Part shown: positions 1 through 10,145 of the stretch, one piece after another
Position numbering within the stretch: the first letter of the stretch is position 1
Layout of the letters: every line of letters begins with the position of its first letter
Assembly (NCBI RefSeq): GCF_023159225.1
Contig: NC_063166.1
Span: forward strand, 75,642,575-75,706,574
Direction: 5' to 3'
Source of the DNA: Perognathus longimembris pacificus
Lineage: Eukaryota > Chordata > Mammalia > Rodentia > Heteromyidae
DNA: 64,000 nt
Translations under genes and position numbers: made by a program
The notes under the pieces: model-generated
The model's input: the letters and a program-made list of their open reading frames with translations, nothing else
Told to the model about the DNA's origin: nothing
The model's database searches: none

Positions 1-1049
1 GATAATGTACTATTATTATAGTCGTTTGTTTCAATTAAATGCTTACTGATTTTACAGTAGCAGCTGGGCACCTGTGCACTGGAGCTATTACTCTGAACAA
101 GACATCTAAATTTCAGAAGAAATTTGTCAGTGTGCAAAAGATCTCCTACCAAGCATGGAAGTTTATTAGAAATTCTTACCAATGAGGCTTCCGGGTGAGG
201 GCCAGGCACCAGGGGAAGCTTTCTATTGGCTTTCTTTCCTTCTTCGTTGGGCCTGGAATCTTTTTTCCCCAAAAGAGGATGGTTTTCAAATATTTGGTTC
301 TTCATGTGTAAAGAGATTTCCAAAAGCAGGAGGCCTCTGGGGAAGGGTACGGGGGCTTTGTCTGGGACTTCCCACTTCATTGATGGTAGTGAGGAAGGCC
401 CAGGAATTCCTCCTGACCAAGATGCCCCTGTGCCCAGCCCCGGGGCCCATGCATGCGTTCCCTATACACCAGCTACTTCCTGGCATTAGACTGATGGAGA
501 TGGGGTGTGACAGGGTAGTGGATGCAAGGAGCATCGCTGGTGAGGATGGAAGGATGCAGGATTGGGCAGAGAAAGAACCCAAGTTGAAGTGTGATCCTGC
601 AGAAGCCTCGGCCCCTCCCGTGGGGGCCTCTGGAGTGAGCATGCTCCTTTTGAGATGTCCCAGACACATAGAGAAAAGGGCATCATGGGCCTGTGAGTCT
701 CTACGGGTTCAAGTACACACCTTAGACAAGTTCAAGAGGGAGGGAGGGAGGGAGGAAGGGAGGGTCGATCTTGTGTGGAAGAGCTTTCGATCAAAGTCTG
801 AGTTGGTGGCAAGTTGTTTATTCATTTGCTCCTTCCCCCTAGCCCCGCCCAGGGCACTCGTGTTTCCTAGTGGGCACGATGAGGGAATCTGGGGGCTTCC
901 TGGAAGGGAGGCTGGACTTGGACACGTGGAGAGGCCCACTGCCGCACCCAGGGAGAGCCTTCCAGCTCCCCTGTCTGTGCCCGTGTTTACTGACACCTCC
1001 TCCGGGAAGCGTGCCAGGCTTCGCGTTGGTTCCAGGCTTAGCAGAAGGC

Positions 1050-1075
1050 GCGGGGGGGGCGGGGGGGCGGGGGGG
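1050..1075 (+). repeat. G-rich run, G-quadruplex-like
   Basis: Several runs of seven or eight G separated by single C bases lie on the sense strand of the TOX2 intron. This pattern fits a G-quadruplex sequence. No function is shown. Confidence 0.5.
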
Positions 1076-1723
1076 TATGTGTGTACTTTCTCACTGCAAT
1101 TTCTCTGCTGCACACATGCTCAGCATCCAGGAGCTCTCTAGAGACGTGCAGCTGAGAATCCGTGCAGAGCTTCTCTGCGTCCCCACGGCCCTTGGACTCT
1201 GTTAAGCCTGTGAATATAATAGTTCCTTCACGGGGCCGTGACCTCCTTGCCACCCCCACTTCCTAGTCCTTCCCCTCTCGGAGGCAGATGTGGCTCCTGG
1301 CCCCGGCCCCGTGTGTCCATGCCGGAAGTGGACGTCCATTCTGTGAGCGTCCCAGATATCGTTTGGCACCAACTGCCAGGTGTCTGCCCTTGCCAGGCTG
1401 CGAGCCAGGTGAGGCCTGGCTCCCATCAGTGACGCCAAGCACTCTGGGGGCAGGGCTCTGGGAGAAGGAAGAGCTGGGGGAGGGCTTCTGGGGAAGTGTG
1501 TGTTTGGGGGGGGGGGGGTGTTCAGGGAAGCTTGGGAAGCCGAGGACAGAGGGGAGCCACATCTAGGGAGATGCCCACCTGTCCCCAGGAAGCTGTAGGA
1601 AAGGGTTAAAGGGAGAGTGTGTGGGTCTTTGGGGACATTTTACCAGATCAGTGCTGAGTAGGCCCAGGGGAATGCTGAAAGATGCTAAGCAGAGAGATTT
1701 GCTGTTGTTGTTAAGACAGGGTC

Positions 1724-2127
1724 AGGGAATGTGGCTTAGCAGTAGAGTGCTTGCCTAGCATGCACAAAGCCCTGGGTTCCATTCCTCAGCGTCACATAAA
1801 CAGAAAGAGCCAAATTGGCGCTGTGGCTCAAAGAGGTAGAGTGCTAGCCTTGAGCAAAAAGAAGCCAGGGGGGGCTGGGGATATGGCCTAGTGGCAAGAG
1901 AGCTTGCCTCGTATACATGAGGCCCTGGGTTCGATTCCCTAGCACCACATATACAGAAAACGGCCAGAAGCGGCGCTGTGGCTCAAGTGGCAGAGTGCTA
2001 GCCTTGAGCAAAAAGAAGCCAGGGACAGTGCTAAGGCCCAGGACTGGCCAAAAAAAAAAAGAAGCCAGGGACAGTGCTCAGGCCCTGAGTCCAAGCCCCA
2101 GGACTGGCAACAACAACAACAACAACA
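1724..2127 (+). mobile_element. IDL-Geo-type SINE, split by a second SINE
   Basis: The left part (1724-1870) has the ID-like head with the box A-like GTGGCTTAGCAGTAGAG and box B-like GGGTTCCATTCC, then the start of the tail module. The element breaks inside GAAGCCAGGG and resumes at about 2061 with the same bases, going on to CAGGACTGGC and a (CAA)n tail. The interruption is the younger copy at 1871-2060. Confidence 0.8.
1871..2060 (+). mobile_element. IDL-Geo SINE inserted in another SINE
   Basis: This copy reads GGGGCTGGGGATATGGCC, an ID-like tRNA head, then the tail module beginning GGCGCTGTGGCTCAAGTGG, and ends in an A-run. A 15-base target-site duplication, AAAAAGAAGCCAGGG, flanks it at about 1856-1870 and 2056-2070. 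The tail lacks the usual CCTGAGTCCAAGCCCC segment, so the copy is slightly deleted near its 3' end. Confidence 0.85.
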
Positions 2128-4542
2128 AAAAAGTCAGAAGAGCTAGCTCCAGCTCTCCATTCTCCTTCTTCGGCCTCCTGAGTGCTAGGATTACAGGTAT
2201 GTACCGTCATGTCCCAACAGAGGAGACATTTTGTACTGCAGAGGCTAGGCCATGGTCTGGGAACACTCAAAAGCAGACCTGAGGGAGAGGCTTGGGTGCA
2301 AGCAGTTCCTGGGGGGCGGGTGGTGTAGTCTAGAAACCCTTTGAGCCATGAAGCGTTTGAAACCAGAAAGGCAACCAGTGGTAGACAGGCTCGTGGGCAA
2401 CAAGGCCATCCCCACTGGAGTCCAACTCAGAACTGCCCCGCTGAGGGGAGGGAAGCCAAGGGGCCCACCAACTCGGGTCCCTCCTCAGTTGGGGTCCAGG
2501 CGTCCAGGCAGAGGGGTGTCAGGTGAGATGCCTAGAAGCAGAGCCTTCAACAATGGGGGTGCCGGAAGCAGGGTCGCAGGCGCATGGCTGTGCGAGGAGG
2601 TGGCTTCCGCTGGGCCATGCCTCAGCTGGATGCAAGGGGGAGCCGTGGGGCCAAGCTGTACTACAGAAGAAGGGGCTGGCTGGCTGCACCCCCACATCTG
2701 CCCAGCCACACAGTGACATTCACCACCCTGAAGGCTGGCTGGGTGTCACAGATCCTGAAAGTGGCAGCTCCCATTTGGCCAATGACACTTCCCTGAAGGA
2801 AGAAAGTGCGCCAGCATGTTCCAGCATATGGGGGCACAGGGGATGGGGTCCGGCACCTGTAGCGCCCAGGGCAGGCACATCCAGAGACGCCCTAGGAAGT
2901 CTGGGCTGTGGAGTGCAATGGCCACACCTTACTGGTTCACATCTAATCACAGTCAGGCACACTTTGTCTTTGGGGTGGGGGGGGGTGTCTGTCTTTGTCC
3001 TGATGGTGAGAAGAGGGGGGGAGGAGGGATTTGTACCCCCAGAGTTTAGCATCCTGTCCCATCACTTCCTGGGAAGTTCCACAAGAGCATGTTGGGGATA
3101 TATTGTGATCACAGTGAAAAGAAGCTGCTCCGTGGAAAATTTGACATCTGTTCTAGATGACGCCTGAGTCCACTTCTCTGGATTCATTTAGTCAAGAGAT
3201 GCATCAAGCATTTGCTGTATGCAGACCCTAATCGAGGAATTAGAAATTTACATTCCTAATGTATAGAGAGGTCATTGGCCCATTCTATAAAATCTAAGAA
3301 AGTGACTTCTGTGGATTCTCCCCCCCCCCCAAATAAATAGGGAATAGGAAGACCTTCTCAACAAACTTCTATTTCATAGTGCAGCCATGTGAAGGGAAAA
3401 TTCAGAATCAGGCAAGATTGCTTTCAGGGAAATTAAGTGATTATTGGATTTTAAAGCTCAACGGGAATAACAGAACAACACTGCAGATAACCAAGCAAGC
3501 CAAGATGATTAGCTCAAGATTTTCTTAGAGATTCCAAGGGGGGAGCTAGGAGCTCAAAATTAGGATGGAGAAGATAGGATCGTGATGTGTTTAATGGGAG
3601 ATTCTGGGGGGTTGGGAGGTGGGAGGCAATAATCAAATAAACAGCAATAGAAAATGTTGCTTATCGGGAGAAAGTAGAACACATTCTGCTGGAGAGAACC
3701 TATTGAGGAGCTTATCAGCAAAATTAAGAATATTGTCCATATGTTAAAATACCATAGTGCCTTTTTTCTTATTTTAAAGAAACTTGGAGGTTTTTTTAAA
3801 AAGCAATTATTATTGCGGTTGTTGTTTAGACTGGATTGTAAAAGGGGGGCAGCATGGCCCGGTACACATATCTTAGAGGGTGCGGTGGGAGGGAGAGGGT
3901 GGTGAGGTGTAGGTATTGATCTGGAGGGAGAGCCTGTGGGCAGGGCCGGCCAAAGGGTGCCTGGGCATGGCAGACACCGAGACTGGTGTTTGAGCAGCTG
4001 CCAGGGTCATGAGGCTGTTTGCCCATTTTGGCAGAACTCAGAGAGGCGCAGCCTTAGGAGAACTTTAGGGGCTCCCTTTTCAAACAAGCCTCATGTGCTT
4101 GTGTAGCATCTTCAGATAGGCCAATGATCAAACCCAGGGACTGACGAAGACAAAACGAGATAGTGAAGAACTGCAAACGAGGAGCAGAAGGGACGCATTT
4201 GAGATTGTAAGGCAGGCTGCTCCCAGCTGGGCTGAGCTTGGGCAGAACTGAAATGGTGGGGGCATTATTCACTGTGTTCATTAGGCACTGGGGGCAAATG
4301 CCCAGGGGGCATGCCAGCAGGAAGACAGTGCCCCCCTCAGATACTCTGTTGGGCACAGGTTAAAAGAGAATGACACTTCACCTGGAGATTTACCTCGGGG
4401 ACCCTGTTTGTGGGTGTCATGGCGCAGTGGGGTGCCACCTGCTGCTCTTCTCCTTGAGGCCTCTCCTCTGAGTCCTGGGTGTGCTGCTTGAGGGCAGGGC
4501 GGTGGGAGGAGCCTTCTAACCCGGTGCTCTGTCTCCTCCCAG

Positions 4543-4782
4543 ATCCAGGAGATGGTCCACTCCGAGGTGGCTGCCTACGACTCGGGCCGGCCAGGGCCCC
4601 TGCTGGCCCGCCCGGCCATGCTGGCCAGCCACATGAGCGCCCTCAGCCAGTCTCAGCTCATCTCCCAGATGGGCATCCGAGGCGGCATCGCACACAGCTC
4701 CCCGTCCCCGCCAGGAAGCAAGTCGGCCACCCCCTCTCCCTCCAGCTCCACCCAGGAAGAGGAGTCGGAAGTGCATTTCAAG
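4543..4782 (+). CDS. TOX2: TOX2 exon: region before the HMG box
   Basis: This 240-base exon begins after a CTCCTCCCAG acceptor, ends at AAG|GTGTGT, and is in phase 0 at both ends (80 codons). It encodes the stretch that opens IQEMVHSEVAAYDSG and contains MLASHMSALSQSQLISQMG. A Ser/Pro-rich segment and an acidic EEESEVHFK end follow. I recognise this as the TOX2 segment just N-terminal to the nuclear-localisation and HMG-box region. TOX-family proteins are nuclear HMG-box DNA-binding factors, and the Ser/Pro-rich linker is probably disordered. The TOX2 assignment over TOX, TOX3 or TOX4 rests on this segment, on the C-terminal exons, and on the neighbouring JPH2 gene, which is also next to TOX2 in human. 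Confidence 0.95.
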
Positions 4783-5145
4783 GTGTGTGGGATGGAGAGG
4801 CCGTGGAGGAGGGGCCCTGCCTAGACATGGCCCCCTCACTTCCTCTGGAAGAGTCTAGAAGGGAGGCCGTGTACTTTGCTGGAAGCTGAGGAAGACGAGG
4901 GAGAGCCGGTACAACAGGTAGTATGCTGTGGGCCTTGGGCTTTGGCTCCTGAGTCTGTGGAAGGCCTTACCCTCTCCCCTGCACACATGGTGCCCGGGCC
5001 AGGAGACCCTGAACTCCTGACAGGGTGATGTGCATTGCCCCTGCCACTTGGTTCAGCATTACCCTCAGGACACCTCAGCCTGTGTCATTGGCCAGGCCAG
5101 GATGAAATCATACTTCTTATTTAGCAAACACTTGTAAAACACTAT

Positions 5146-5398
5146 TGTTTTTGTTGCTGTTGTCGTTGGCGGTCATGGGGCTTGAACTCGGGGCCTGGGT
5201 GCTGTCTCTGAACTTCGTTTGTGCAAGGCTAGTGCTCTACCACTTTGTGCTACCGCACCACTTCAGGTTTTCTGGTGGTTCGTTGGAGATAAGAGTATCA
5301 TGGACTATTCTGCCTGGGTTGGCTTTGAACCCCAATCCTCAGATCTCAGCCTCTGGAATAGCTAGGATGTCAGGTGTGAGCTGCTGGCTCCTGGCTTT
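5146..5398 (-). mobile_element. 7SL-headed dimeric SINE (B1-dID type), reverse
   Basis: Read on the minus strand, this is a 7SL/B1-like head followed by the tRNA-like tail. On the plus strand it shows the mirrored hallmarks GGGGCTTGAACTC, CAAGGCTAGTGCTCTACCAC and CAGATCTCAGCCTC. The copy is moderately diverged. Confidence 0.8.
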
Positions 5399-5404
5399 TC
5401 AGAT

Positions 5405-5580
5405 ACGGTTCTAAGCACACAGCAAGCATTATCCACGTGACCCTCATGACGGGCTGACCTGTAGGGCAGGCACTGTTTGTTCATTGTGTCCAGTTGGCAG
5501 ATGGGCAGGCTGAGGAACCCCAAGAGACGAAGTCAGCTGTCCAGTGTCACATAGCCAGAAATCAGAGCAGGTGGCTGCAG
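5405..5580. mobile_element. MIR-like ancient SINE remnant
   Basis: The segment shows the mammalian MIR pattern of a lost-and-found core: GGCAGATGGGCAGGCTGAGG, then a CAGTGTCACATAGCC-like stretch. It is old and diverged, so the boundaries are approximate. Confidence 0.5.
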
Positions 5581-5704
5581 TTGCCATCTGGTGCCCTTAA
5601 CTACTTGCAGCACCTGTCTCACAAGCTCAAGTCTCTAAGCTCAAAAACCAGGATAAAAGCAAAAGAGAAAGAAATAAGGCTGTATACACCCAGGGTGTAT
5701 GTGA

Positions 5705-5705
<1 letters not shown>

Positions 5706-5758
<53 letters not shown>
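5706..5758 (+). repeat. (TG)n microsatellite
   Basis: About 26 uninterrupted TG units lie in a TOX2 intron, roughly 200 bases upstream of the HMG-box exon acceptor. Irregular TGTC/TGTG sequence continues to about 5830. Confidence 0.98.
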
Positions 5759-5759
<1 letters not shown>

Positions 5760-5953
5760 TGTCTGCGTGTCTGCCCGTGTCACTGTGTGTGTCTATGTCT
5801 GTTTTTTCCGTCTGGGTGTCTTTCTGTCTATCCACCCAGCAAGTGGTGAATCTGAATAGTGTGGCTCAGTGTGGCTAGAGTATTATCTTTGGCAGGATGC
5901 CCCTGACCTTCTACGGTCTTCTGACTTTGTTCTGACTCCTCTTACCTGGTCAG

Positions 5954-6181
5954 ATTTCAGGAGAGAAGAGACCGTCAGCCGACCCAGGAAAAAAGGCCAA
6001 GAACCCGAAGAAGAAAAAGAAGAAGGACCCCAATGAGCCTCAAAAGCCCGTGTCAGCCTACGCGCTCTTCTTCAGAGACACTCAGGCAGCCATCAAGGGG
6101 CAGAACCCCAGTGCCACCTTCGGAGATGTGTCCAAAATCGTGGCCTCTATGTGGGACAGCCTGGGAGAGGAGCAGAAGCAG
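5954..6181 (+). CDS. TOX2: TOX2 exon: nuclear-localisation region and first part of the HMG box
   Basis: This 228-base exon is in phase 0 at both ends (76 codons), with acceptor GGTCAG|ATT and donor CAG|GTGAGC. Its first third is strongly basic ([17 protein letters not shown]) and serves as a nuclear-localisation-type stretch. The HMG box then starts at about residue 25 of the exon, with [27 protein letters not shown] and GEEQKQ. These are the conserved HMG-box helix 1 and helix 2 positions, including the aromatic pair FF and the Trp of MWDSL. In this family the box binds DNA through the minor groove and bends it. The exon is highly conserved across TOX proteins, so it supports TOX-family membership but discriminates poorly between members. 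Confidence 0.97.
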
Positions 6182-6340
6182 GTGAGCCATCTCCTAGGCT
6201 TTGGGGCTCCTGGGCCCAGTCTGCCTATCTGGACGGTGTGAGTTCAGTGCTGCCACTTCCCAGCTGTGGCAGGCGTAGCCGGTTAACATCTGGATCTCGC
6301 TTCCCCACCCATGAAATGAGAATGAGCATGTTGGCCCATT

Positions 6341-6425
6341 TATTTTTTGGTAGTAGTACCGGGATTTGAACTACAAACTCCTGGCCTACTAGAAAGATGC
6401 TCTGTTATTTAGGTCACACTCCTTT
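6341..6425 (-). mobile_element. ID-like SINE fragment, reverse
   Basis: The short segment GGTAGTAGTACCGGGATTTGAA followed by a CTCTGTTATTTAGGTCACAC-like end resembles the mirrored box B to box A part of the ID-type SINEs here. It is partial and diverged. Confidence 0.4.
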
Positions 6426-6441
6426 TTATTTTGAGAGGGAG

Positions 6442-6442
<1 letters not shown>

Positions 6443-6476
<34 letters not shown>
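6443..6476 (+). repeat. (TG)n microsatellite
   Basis: About 17 uninterrupted TG units lie in a TOX2 intron. Confidence 0.97.
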
Positions 6477-6482
<6 letters not shown>

Positions 6483-7315
6483 TTTAATCCAAGAATATTT
6501 TTGTATATTCATTCCATCCAAGAACTTGGCATAATGCATTATAATAGAACATAATAAATAGATCATTGTAAATAAGAGTGTTATAAATAGAGCATTTCCC
6601 CCTCATTTCTCTAACAGGTTGTTGTTGATATATTAAAAAGATAAGAATTTATTTTGTCACTATCCACCGAGCTAAGCTATGTTATTATTTCTAGTGAGTT
6701 TTCAACTGATTCCTGAGCATTCAAGTTAATATTAATAAAAGATATATACATACTTGTACACACATACACACATATGTGTATATATTGTGTGTATGTATTT
6801 ATGTCTATTATGTGTGTGTATAAGTATGTACTTGCCACCCAATATATGTAAAGGTGCTTTTTTCTATTCTTGCTGATAATTGTCTTAGAAGAATAATCAA
6901 CAAGCACCAAGCCATCAGACCAAAGTCAAGCCTTTTTTTTAGTACTGTTGTTTTAGAGGTGATATACAGCGGGGCCTTTACATATATTGGGTGACAGGTA
7001 CATTTCTTTCCCTTTGCCTAGTGTCAGCTGTTCCCTCCTCTCTTAGTCACTCCCTCCCATCTCCGCCCATGAGTTACTTAGTTCCCTTTCATCAAGGTCC
7101 AGTGTAGACCATGGGCCCTGCTGCTGTGCTTTTGTACTCACAAAGCAGGGACTTTTAAGCAACCCACTTTGATAGAAGAAACAAAACCATGTCTCTCGCA
7201 AAAGTAATCCCAAAGACTGAGACCCAAGGCTTGTTGTAGGAGGACTGTGCTACAAGAAAGCACAAACAGACTGAGGCCAACATTTCAGTAGTGAGAACTT
7301 GGGTCTAACATTTCT

Positions 7316-7508
7316 TTTTTTTTTTTTTTTTTGCCAGTCCTGGGCCTTGGACTCAGGGCCTGAGCACTGTCCCTGGCTTCTTTTTGCTCAAGGCTAGCAC
7401 TCTGCCACTTGAGTCACAGCACCACTTCTGGCCATTTTCTGTATATGTGGGGCTGGGCTTCAAGTATACGAGGCAAGCGCTCTTGCCACTAGGCCATATC
7501 CCCAGCCC
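7316..7508 (-). mobile_element. IDL-Geo SINE, reverse, with clear target duplication
   Basis: A near-intact reverse copy opens with a T-run, then GCCAGTCCTGGGCCTTGG, and ends with CCATATCCCCAGCCC. The 16-base target-site duplication TGGGTCTAACATTTCT is at 7300-7315 and again at 7509-7524, without mismatch, so the insertion is fairly young. Confidence 0.92.
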
Positions 7509-7602
7509 TGGGTCTAACATTTCTAATACTGTTCTTAGCAAACGTGAATCCAGACTGATGTGTCTGAACAAGTAAGTTTCATGCCAGAATTAAAATAGGA
7601 GG

Positions 7603-7810
7603 CTGGGGCTGGCAATGTTGCCTACTGGTAGAGTGCTTGCCTCGCATACAAGAAGCCCGGGGTTTGATTCCTCAGCTCCACATAAACAGAAAAAGCCAGA
7701 CATGATTCTGTGGCTCAAGAGGTAGAATGCTGTCCTTGAGAGAAAAAAAAAAAAGCCAGGGACAGTGCTCAGGCCCTGAGTTCAAGCCCCAGGACTGGCA
7801 GAAAAAAGAA
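7603..7810 (+). mobile_element. IDL-Geo SINE, older subtype
   Basis: An ID-like head (box B-like GGGTTTGATTCC) and the tail module starting TCTGTGGCTCAAGAGGTAG end in CAGGACTGGCAG and an A-rich tail. It is more diverged than the copy just upstream. Confidence 0.85.
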
Positions 7811-8068
7811 TAAATAAAATAGAATCTTTATTAAGAAAACCACCCTGTGCTGCCTCAGAAGAGGGCCTTCCGGAGCCCTTTCTTGAAGTAAAGTGTGACC
7901 TGGAAGCCCAGAGAGGTAAAGCATGTTGTCCAAGAAGACACAGAAACATGGCTGAAGTTCGGGGATCTAATTTGGCCTCCAGGTTCCCCATGTTCGGATC
8001 CCAACGCCCTCCTCCATGCCTGGCCCCGGCATCCAGGCCATTGCCCATGTCTTGCTTGCATCTTTCAG

Positions 8069-8149
8069 GCCTACAAGAGGAAGACTGAAGCGGCCAAGAA
8101 GGAGTACCTGAAAGCTTTGGCAGCCTACAGGGCTAGCCTCGTCTCCAAG
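8069..8149 (+). CDS. TOX2: TOX2 exon: end of the HMG box
   Basis: This 81-base exon (27 codons, phase 0) has acceptor CTTTCAG|GCC and donor AAG|GTAACC. It encodes [20 protein letters not shown] followed by RASLVSK, the third helix of the HMG box. The preceding exon supplies helices 1 and 2, so the box is complete over the two exons with no missing key residue. Confidence 0.96.
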
Positions 8150-8774
8150 GTAACCGGGATCCCTAGGCAACGCCCTGAGACTACTGGACCACTTGAGGGA
8201 TGGAGCAAGAGCTGGGCTCCATGCGAATGGCTGCCGTAGGCTTCGGAAAGGAAACCCGTAGGGTGTGGGGCCCATGCCGGGCACTTCCAACAAGAAGCCA
8301 GTACTCAGAGGTGGTCAGCAGCATGTTTGGAACTGTCCAGTTGAGCAGAGGTTCTAGGTTCAAACCTTGCTCTGCCAGACTTGACTCCTAACCTGCTGCT
8401 CTGTGTGCGAATCCACGCCAGCAGGGCCGGGGGTCAGTCACACAGGAGAGGTCACTAGGTGTGGGGAACCGTGAGGGTTAAGCAAAGAGGCTTCTCAGAG
8501 TTGAGGAAACAGTGCGTGAGAGACCAGGAGGAGCCCGGATGGAGGATGGCATGGCTGCTGGTGCTGGCCTTACTGCCAAGCCAAAGCATGAGGGGTGCCA
8601 TGGGCGGGCAGGCCCCCCTGGGGAGGTGGTCAGAGCGGGCGTCCTAAGCAGTGGTCAGTCCATGCTGTCCCTCCGGGGGCGGGAGAGGCAGGTCAGCTCG
8701 GGCCACCGGGCCTCGCGGCCCAGCTTCAGACTTGTCCCTCGCCTCCGGAGTGACTGCCTTCCCTCTCCTTCCAG
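8150..8774 (+). other. TOX2: TOX2 intron
   Basis: This 625-base intron is unusually free of SINEs. I see nothing in it beyond splice signals and GC-rich sequence towards its 3' end. Confidence 0.9.
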
Positions 8775-9161
8775 AGCCCCCCAGACGGCGAGGCCAAGAG
8801 CACCCAGGCGAATCCACCAGCCAAGATGCTCCCCCCAAAGCAGCCCATGTACGCCATGCCCGGCCTGGCCTCCTTCCTGACGCCCTCCGACCTGCAGGCC
8901 TTCCGCAGCGGGGCCTCTCCCGCCAGCCTCGCCCGGACGCTGGGCTCCAAGGCGCTGCTGCCCGGCCTCAGTGCTTCTCCGCCCCCCTCCTTCCCACTCA
9001 GCCCCCCACTGCACCAGCAGCTGCCACTGCCCCCACACGCCCAGAGCGCCCTCCTCAGCCCCCCTGTGAGCATGTCCCCGGCCCCCCAGCCTCCTGTCCT
9101 GCCCGCCCCCATGGCGCTCCAGGTACAGCTGGCCATGAGCCCCTCGCCTCCTGGGACCCAG
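8775..9161 (+). CDS. TOX2: TOX2 exon: proline-rich C-terminal region
   Basis: This 387-base exon (129 codons, phase 0) has acceptor CTTCCAG|AGC and donor CAG|GTAAGC. It encodes a Pro/Ser/Leu/Ala-rich region that includes MLPPKQPMYAMPGLASFLTP, DLQAFRSGASPASLARTL and several PPP runs, ending MALQVQLAMSPSPPGTQ. I recognise the opening PPKQPMYAMPGLASFL and the LGSKALLPGLSASPP segment as TOX2. The region is low in predicted structure, and in this family such C-terminal regions carry transactivation activity. The reading frame is intact. Confidence 0.95.
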
Positions 9162-9552
9162 GTAAGCAAGAAAGATGGGGACAGCCTTCTGTGACACTCC
9201 CCAACCCCCACCCCGCCATGTGACCTGAGCCACGGCCCGTGCCTGTCTCCAGCCTTGCTTTCCCCATCTGTGTAATGGGTCAATGCACCTCACACGCGAG
9301 ACGCTGCAGCCGGAGACGGCTGACGAGTTGCCGGGTAGATCCGCTGTTCCCAGGCCTCCTCGGCACACGGGGTGGTGATTTCTGCCTTCCCCAAAGCCTT
9401 CAAGGCCTCGCTCCCACTCAGTTCCACGGGACCATTCCATGTTCTCGTGCCACTCGATAATTCCACAGGACACACTGGGCCGCCGAGACCCAGAAAAAGA
9501 GAGGCCCTGAACGCAGAGCCGCCTGCTCCCTGCATCTGCCCAGATGTTCTCT

Positions 9553-9794
9553 TTTTTCCCTTTTTATTTTTATTTTTTTTAATGTTTTTGTCCGTCCTGG
9601 GGCTTGAACTCAGGGCCTGCGTGCTGTCCCTAAGCTCTTCCACCCAAGGCTAGCATTCGACCACTTTGAGCCACAGCGCCACTTGCAGTTTTCTGGTGCT
9701 TAATTGGAGTTAAGAGTCTCACAGACTTTCCTGCCCAGGCTGGCTTTGAACCGTGATCCCCAGATGACAGATGTGAACCACTAGCACCCAGCTC
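9553..9794 (-). mobile_element. 7SL-headed dimeric SINE (B1-dID type), reverse
   Basis: Mirrored tail (GGGGCTTGAACTCAGGGCC), mirrored junction GCCACAGCGCCACTTGCAG and mirrored 7SL head (CCCAGGCTGGCTTTGAACC) are all present. The end of the 7SL head is shortened. Confidence 0.85.
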
Positions 9795-9815
9795 TTTTCC
9801 CCTTTTTATTTTCGT

Positions 9816-9893
9816 TTCCCCTTTACTTTGTAGTGCTAGGATGGAACCCAGGGCCTGGCCCGTGCTAGGCAATTGGCTCAACCACCGAGTCCT
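9816..9893 (-). mobile_element. ID-like SINE fragment, reverse
   Basis: The segment GATGGAACCCAGGGCCTGGC followed by a TAGGCAATTGGCTCAACCAC-like end is a mirrored ID-like head without a tail module. Confidence 0.5.
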
Positions 9894-10014
9894 GCGGAGC
9901 TTTCTGTGGGGTGCTCCACTGGGGGAAGGGAGGCAGGGTGGACATTCTGTGGTCCCCGGGAAGGGTCTGCAGAATGCACCTCGGTCCCCCTCTGACGCCC
10001 CTCTGTCCCCGCAG

Positions 10015-10145
10015 GAGTTCCCACACATAGCTGAGTTCCCCGGTGGCTCTGGCTCCCGCTCTCCTGGCCCATCCAACCCCACGAGCAGCAGCGGAGACTG
10101 GGACAGCAGCTACCCGGGCGCGGAGCGAGGCCTCAGCACCTGCAG
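10015..10145 (+). CDS. TOX2: TOX2 exon: penultimate coding exon
   Basis: This 131-base exon (43 codons plus two bases of a split Ser codon) has acceptor CCGCAG|GAG and donor CTGCAG|GTCAGT. It encodes EFPHIAEFPGGSGSRSPGPS, NPTSSSGDWDSSYPGAERGL and STC. The GDWDSSYP motif and its position identify the TOX2 C-terminus. The split codon AG|C joins correctly with the last exon. Confidence 0.94.

Larger units (their letters stand above)
1..4542 (+). other. TOX2: TOX2 intron (3' part), no coding exon
   Basis: This is intronic DNA upstream of the first recognisable TOX2 exon. It is inferred to be TOX2 intron because the exon at 4543 begins in mid-protein and has a clean acceptor. The upstream TOX2 exons, which encode the N-terminal activation region in the known family, are not in the window. 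The stretch holds a nested SINE pair near 1724-2127 and several G or C homopolymer runs (for example 1050-1075 and 1507-1518). Stretches 1-1720 and 2200-4540 show no recognisable exon. Open frames here, including a 319-codon one at 182-1141, have no domain and no family resemblance. Confidence 0.75.
4783..5953 (+). other. TOX2: TOX2 intron
   Basis: This 1171-base intron has a GT donor and a GGTCAG acceptor. It holds a reverse-oriented 7SL-headed SINE, a MIR-like segment and a long (TG)n tract, listed separately. No further exon is seen. Confidence 0.9.
6182..8068 (+). other. TOX2: TOX2 intron inside the HMG box
   Basis: This 1887-base intron interrupts the HMG box between EEQKQ and AYKRK. 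It holds two IDL-Geo SINEs, a reverse ID-like fragment, a (TG)n tract and an AT-rich stretch around 6480-6900. No other exon is seen. Confidence 0.9.
9162..10014 (+). other. TOX2: TOX2 intron
   Basis: This 853-base intron holds a reverse 7SL-headed SINE and a reverse ID-like fragment, listed separately. The acceptor is CCCCGCAG|GAG. Confidence 0.9.

Noticed and set aside
182..1141. 319-codon open frame on the plus strand near the window start
   Set aside because: It has no recognisable domain, has odd composition with a G-run translated as poly-Gly, and lies within a TOX2 intron. Overlapping frames on both strands are similarly open.
4594..4610. Second CTCF-like motif inside the TOX2 exon
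   Set aside because: GGGCCCCTGCTGGCCC mirrors the consensus but fails at the GGC end, and the sequence is explained by coding constraint.
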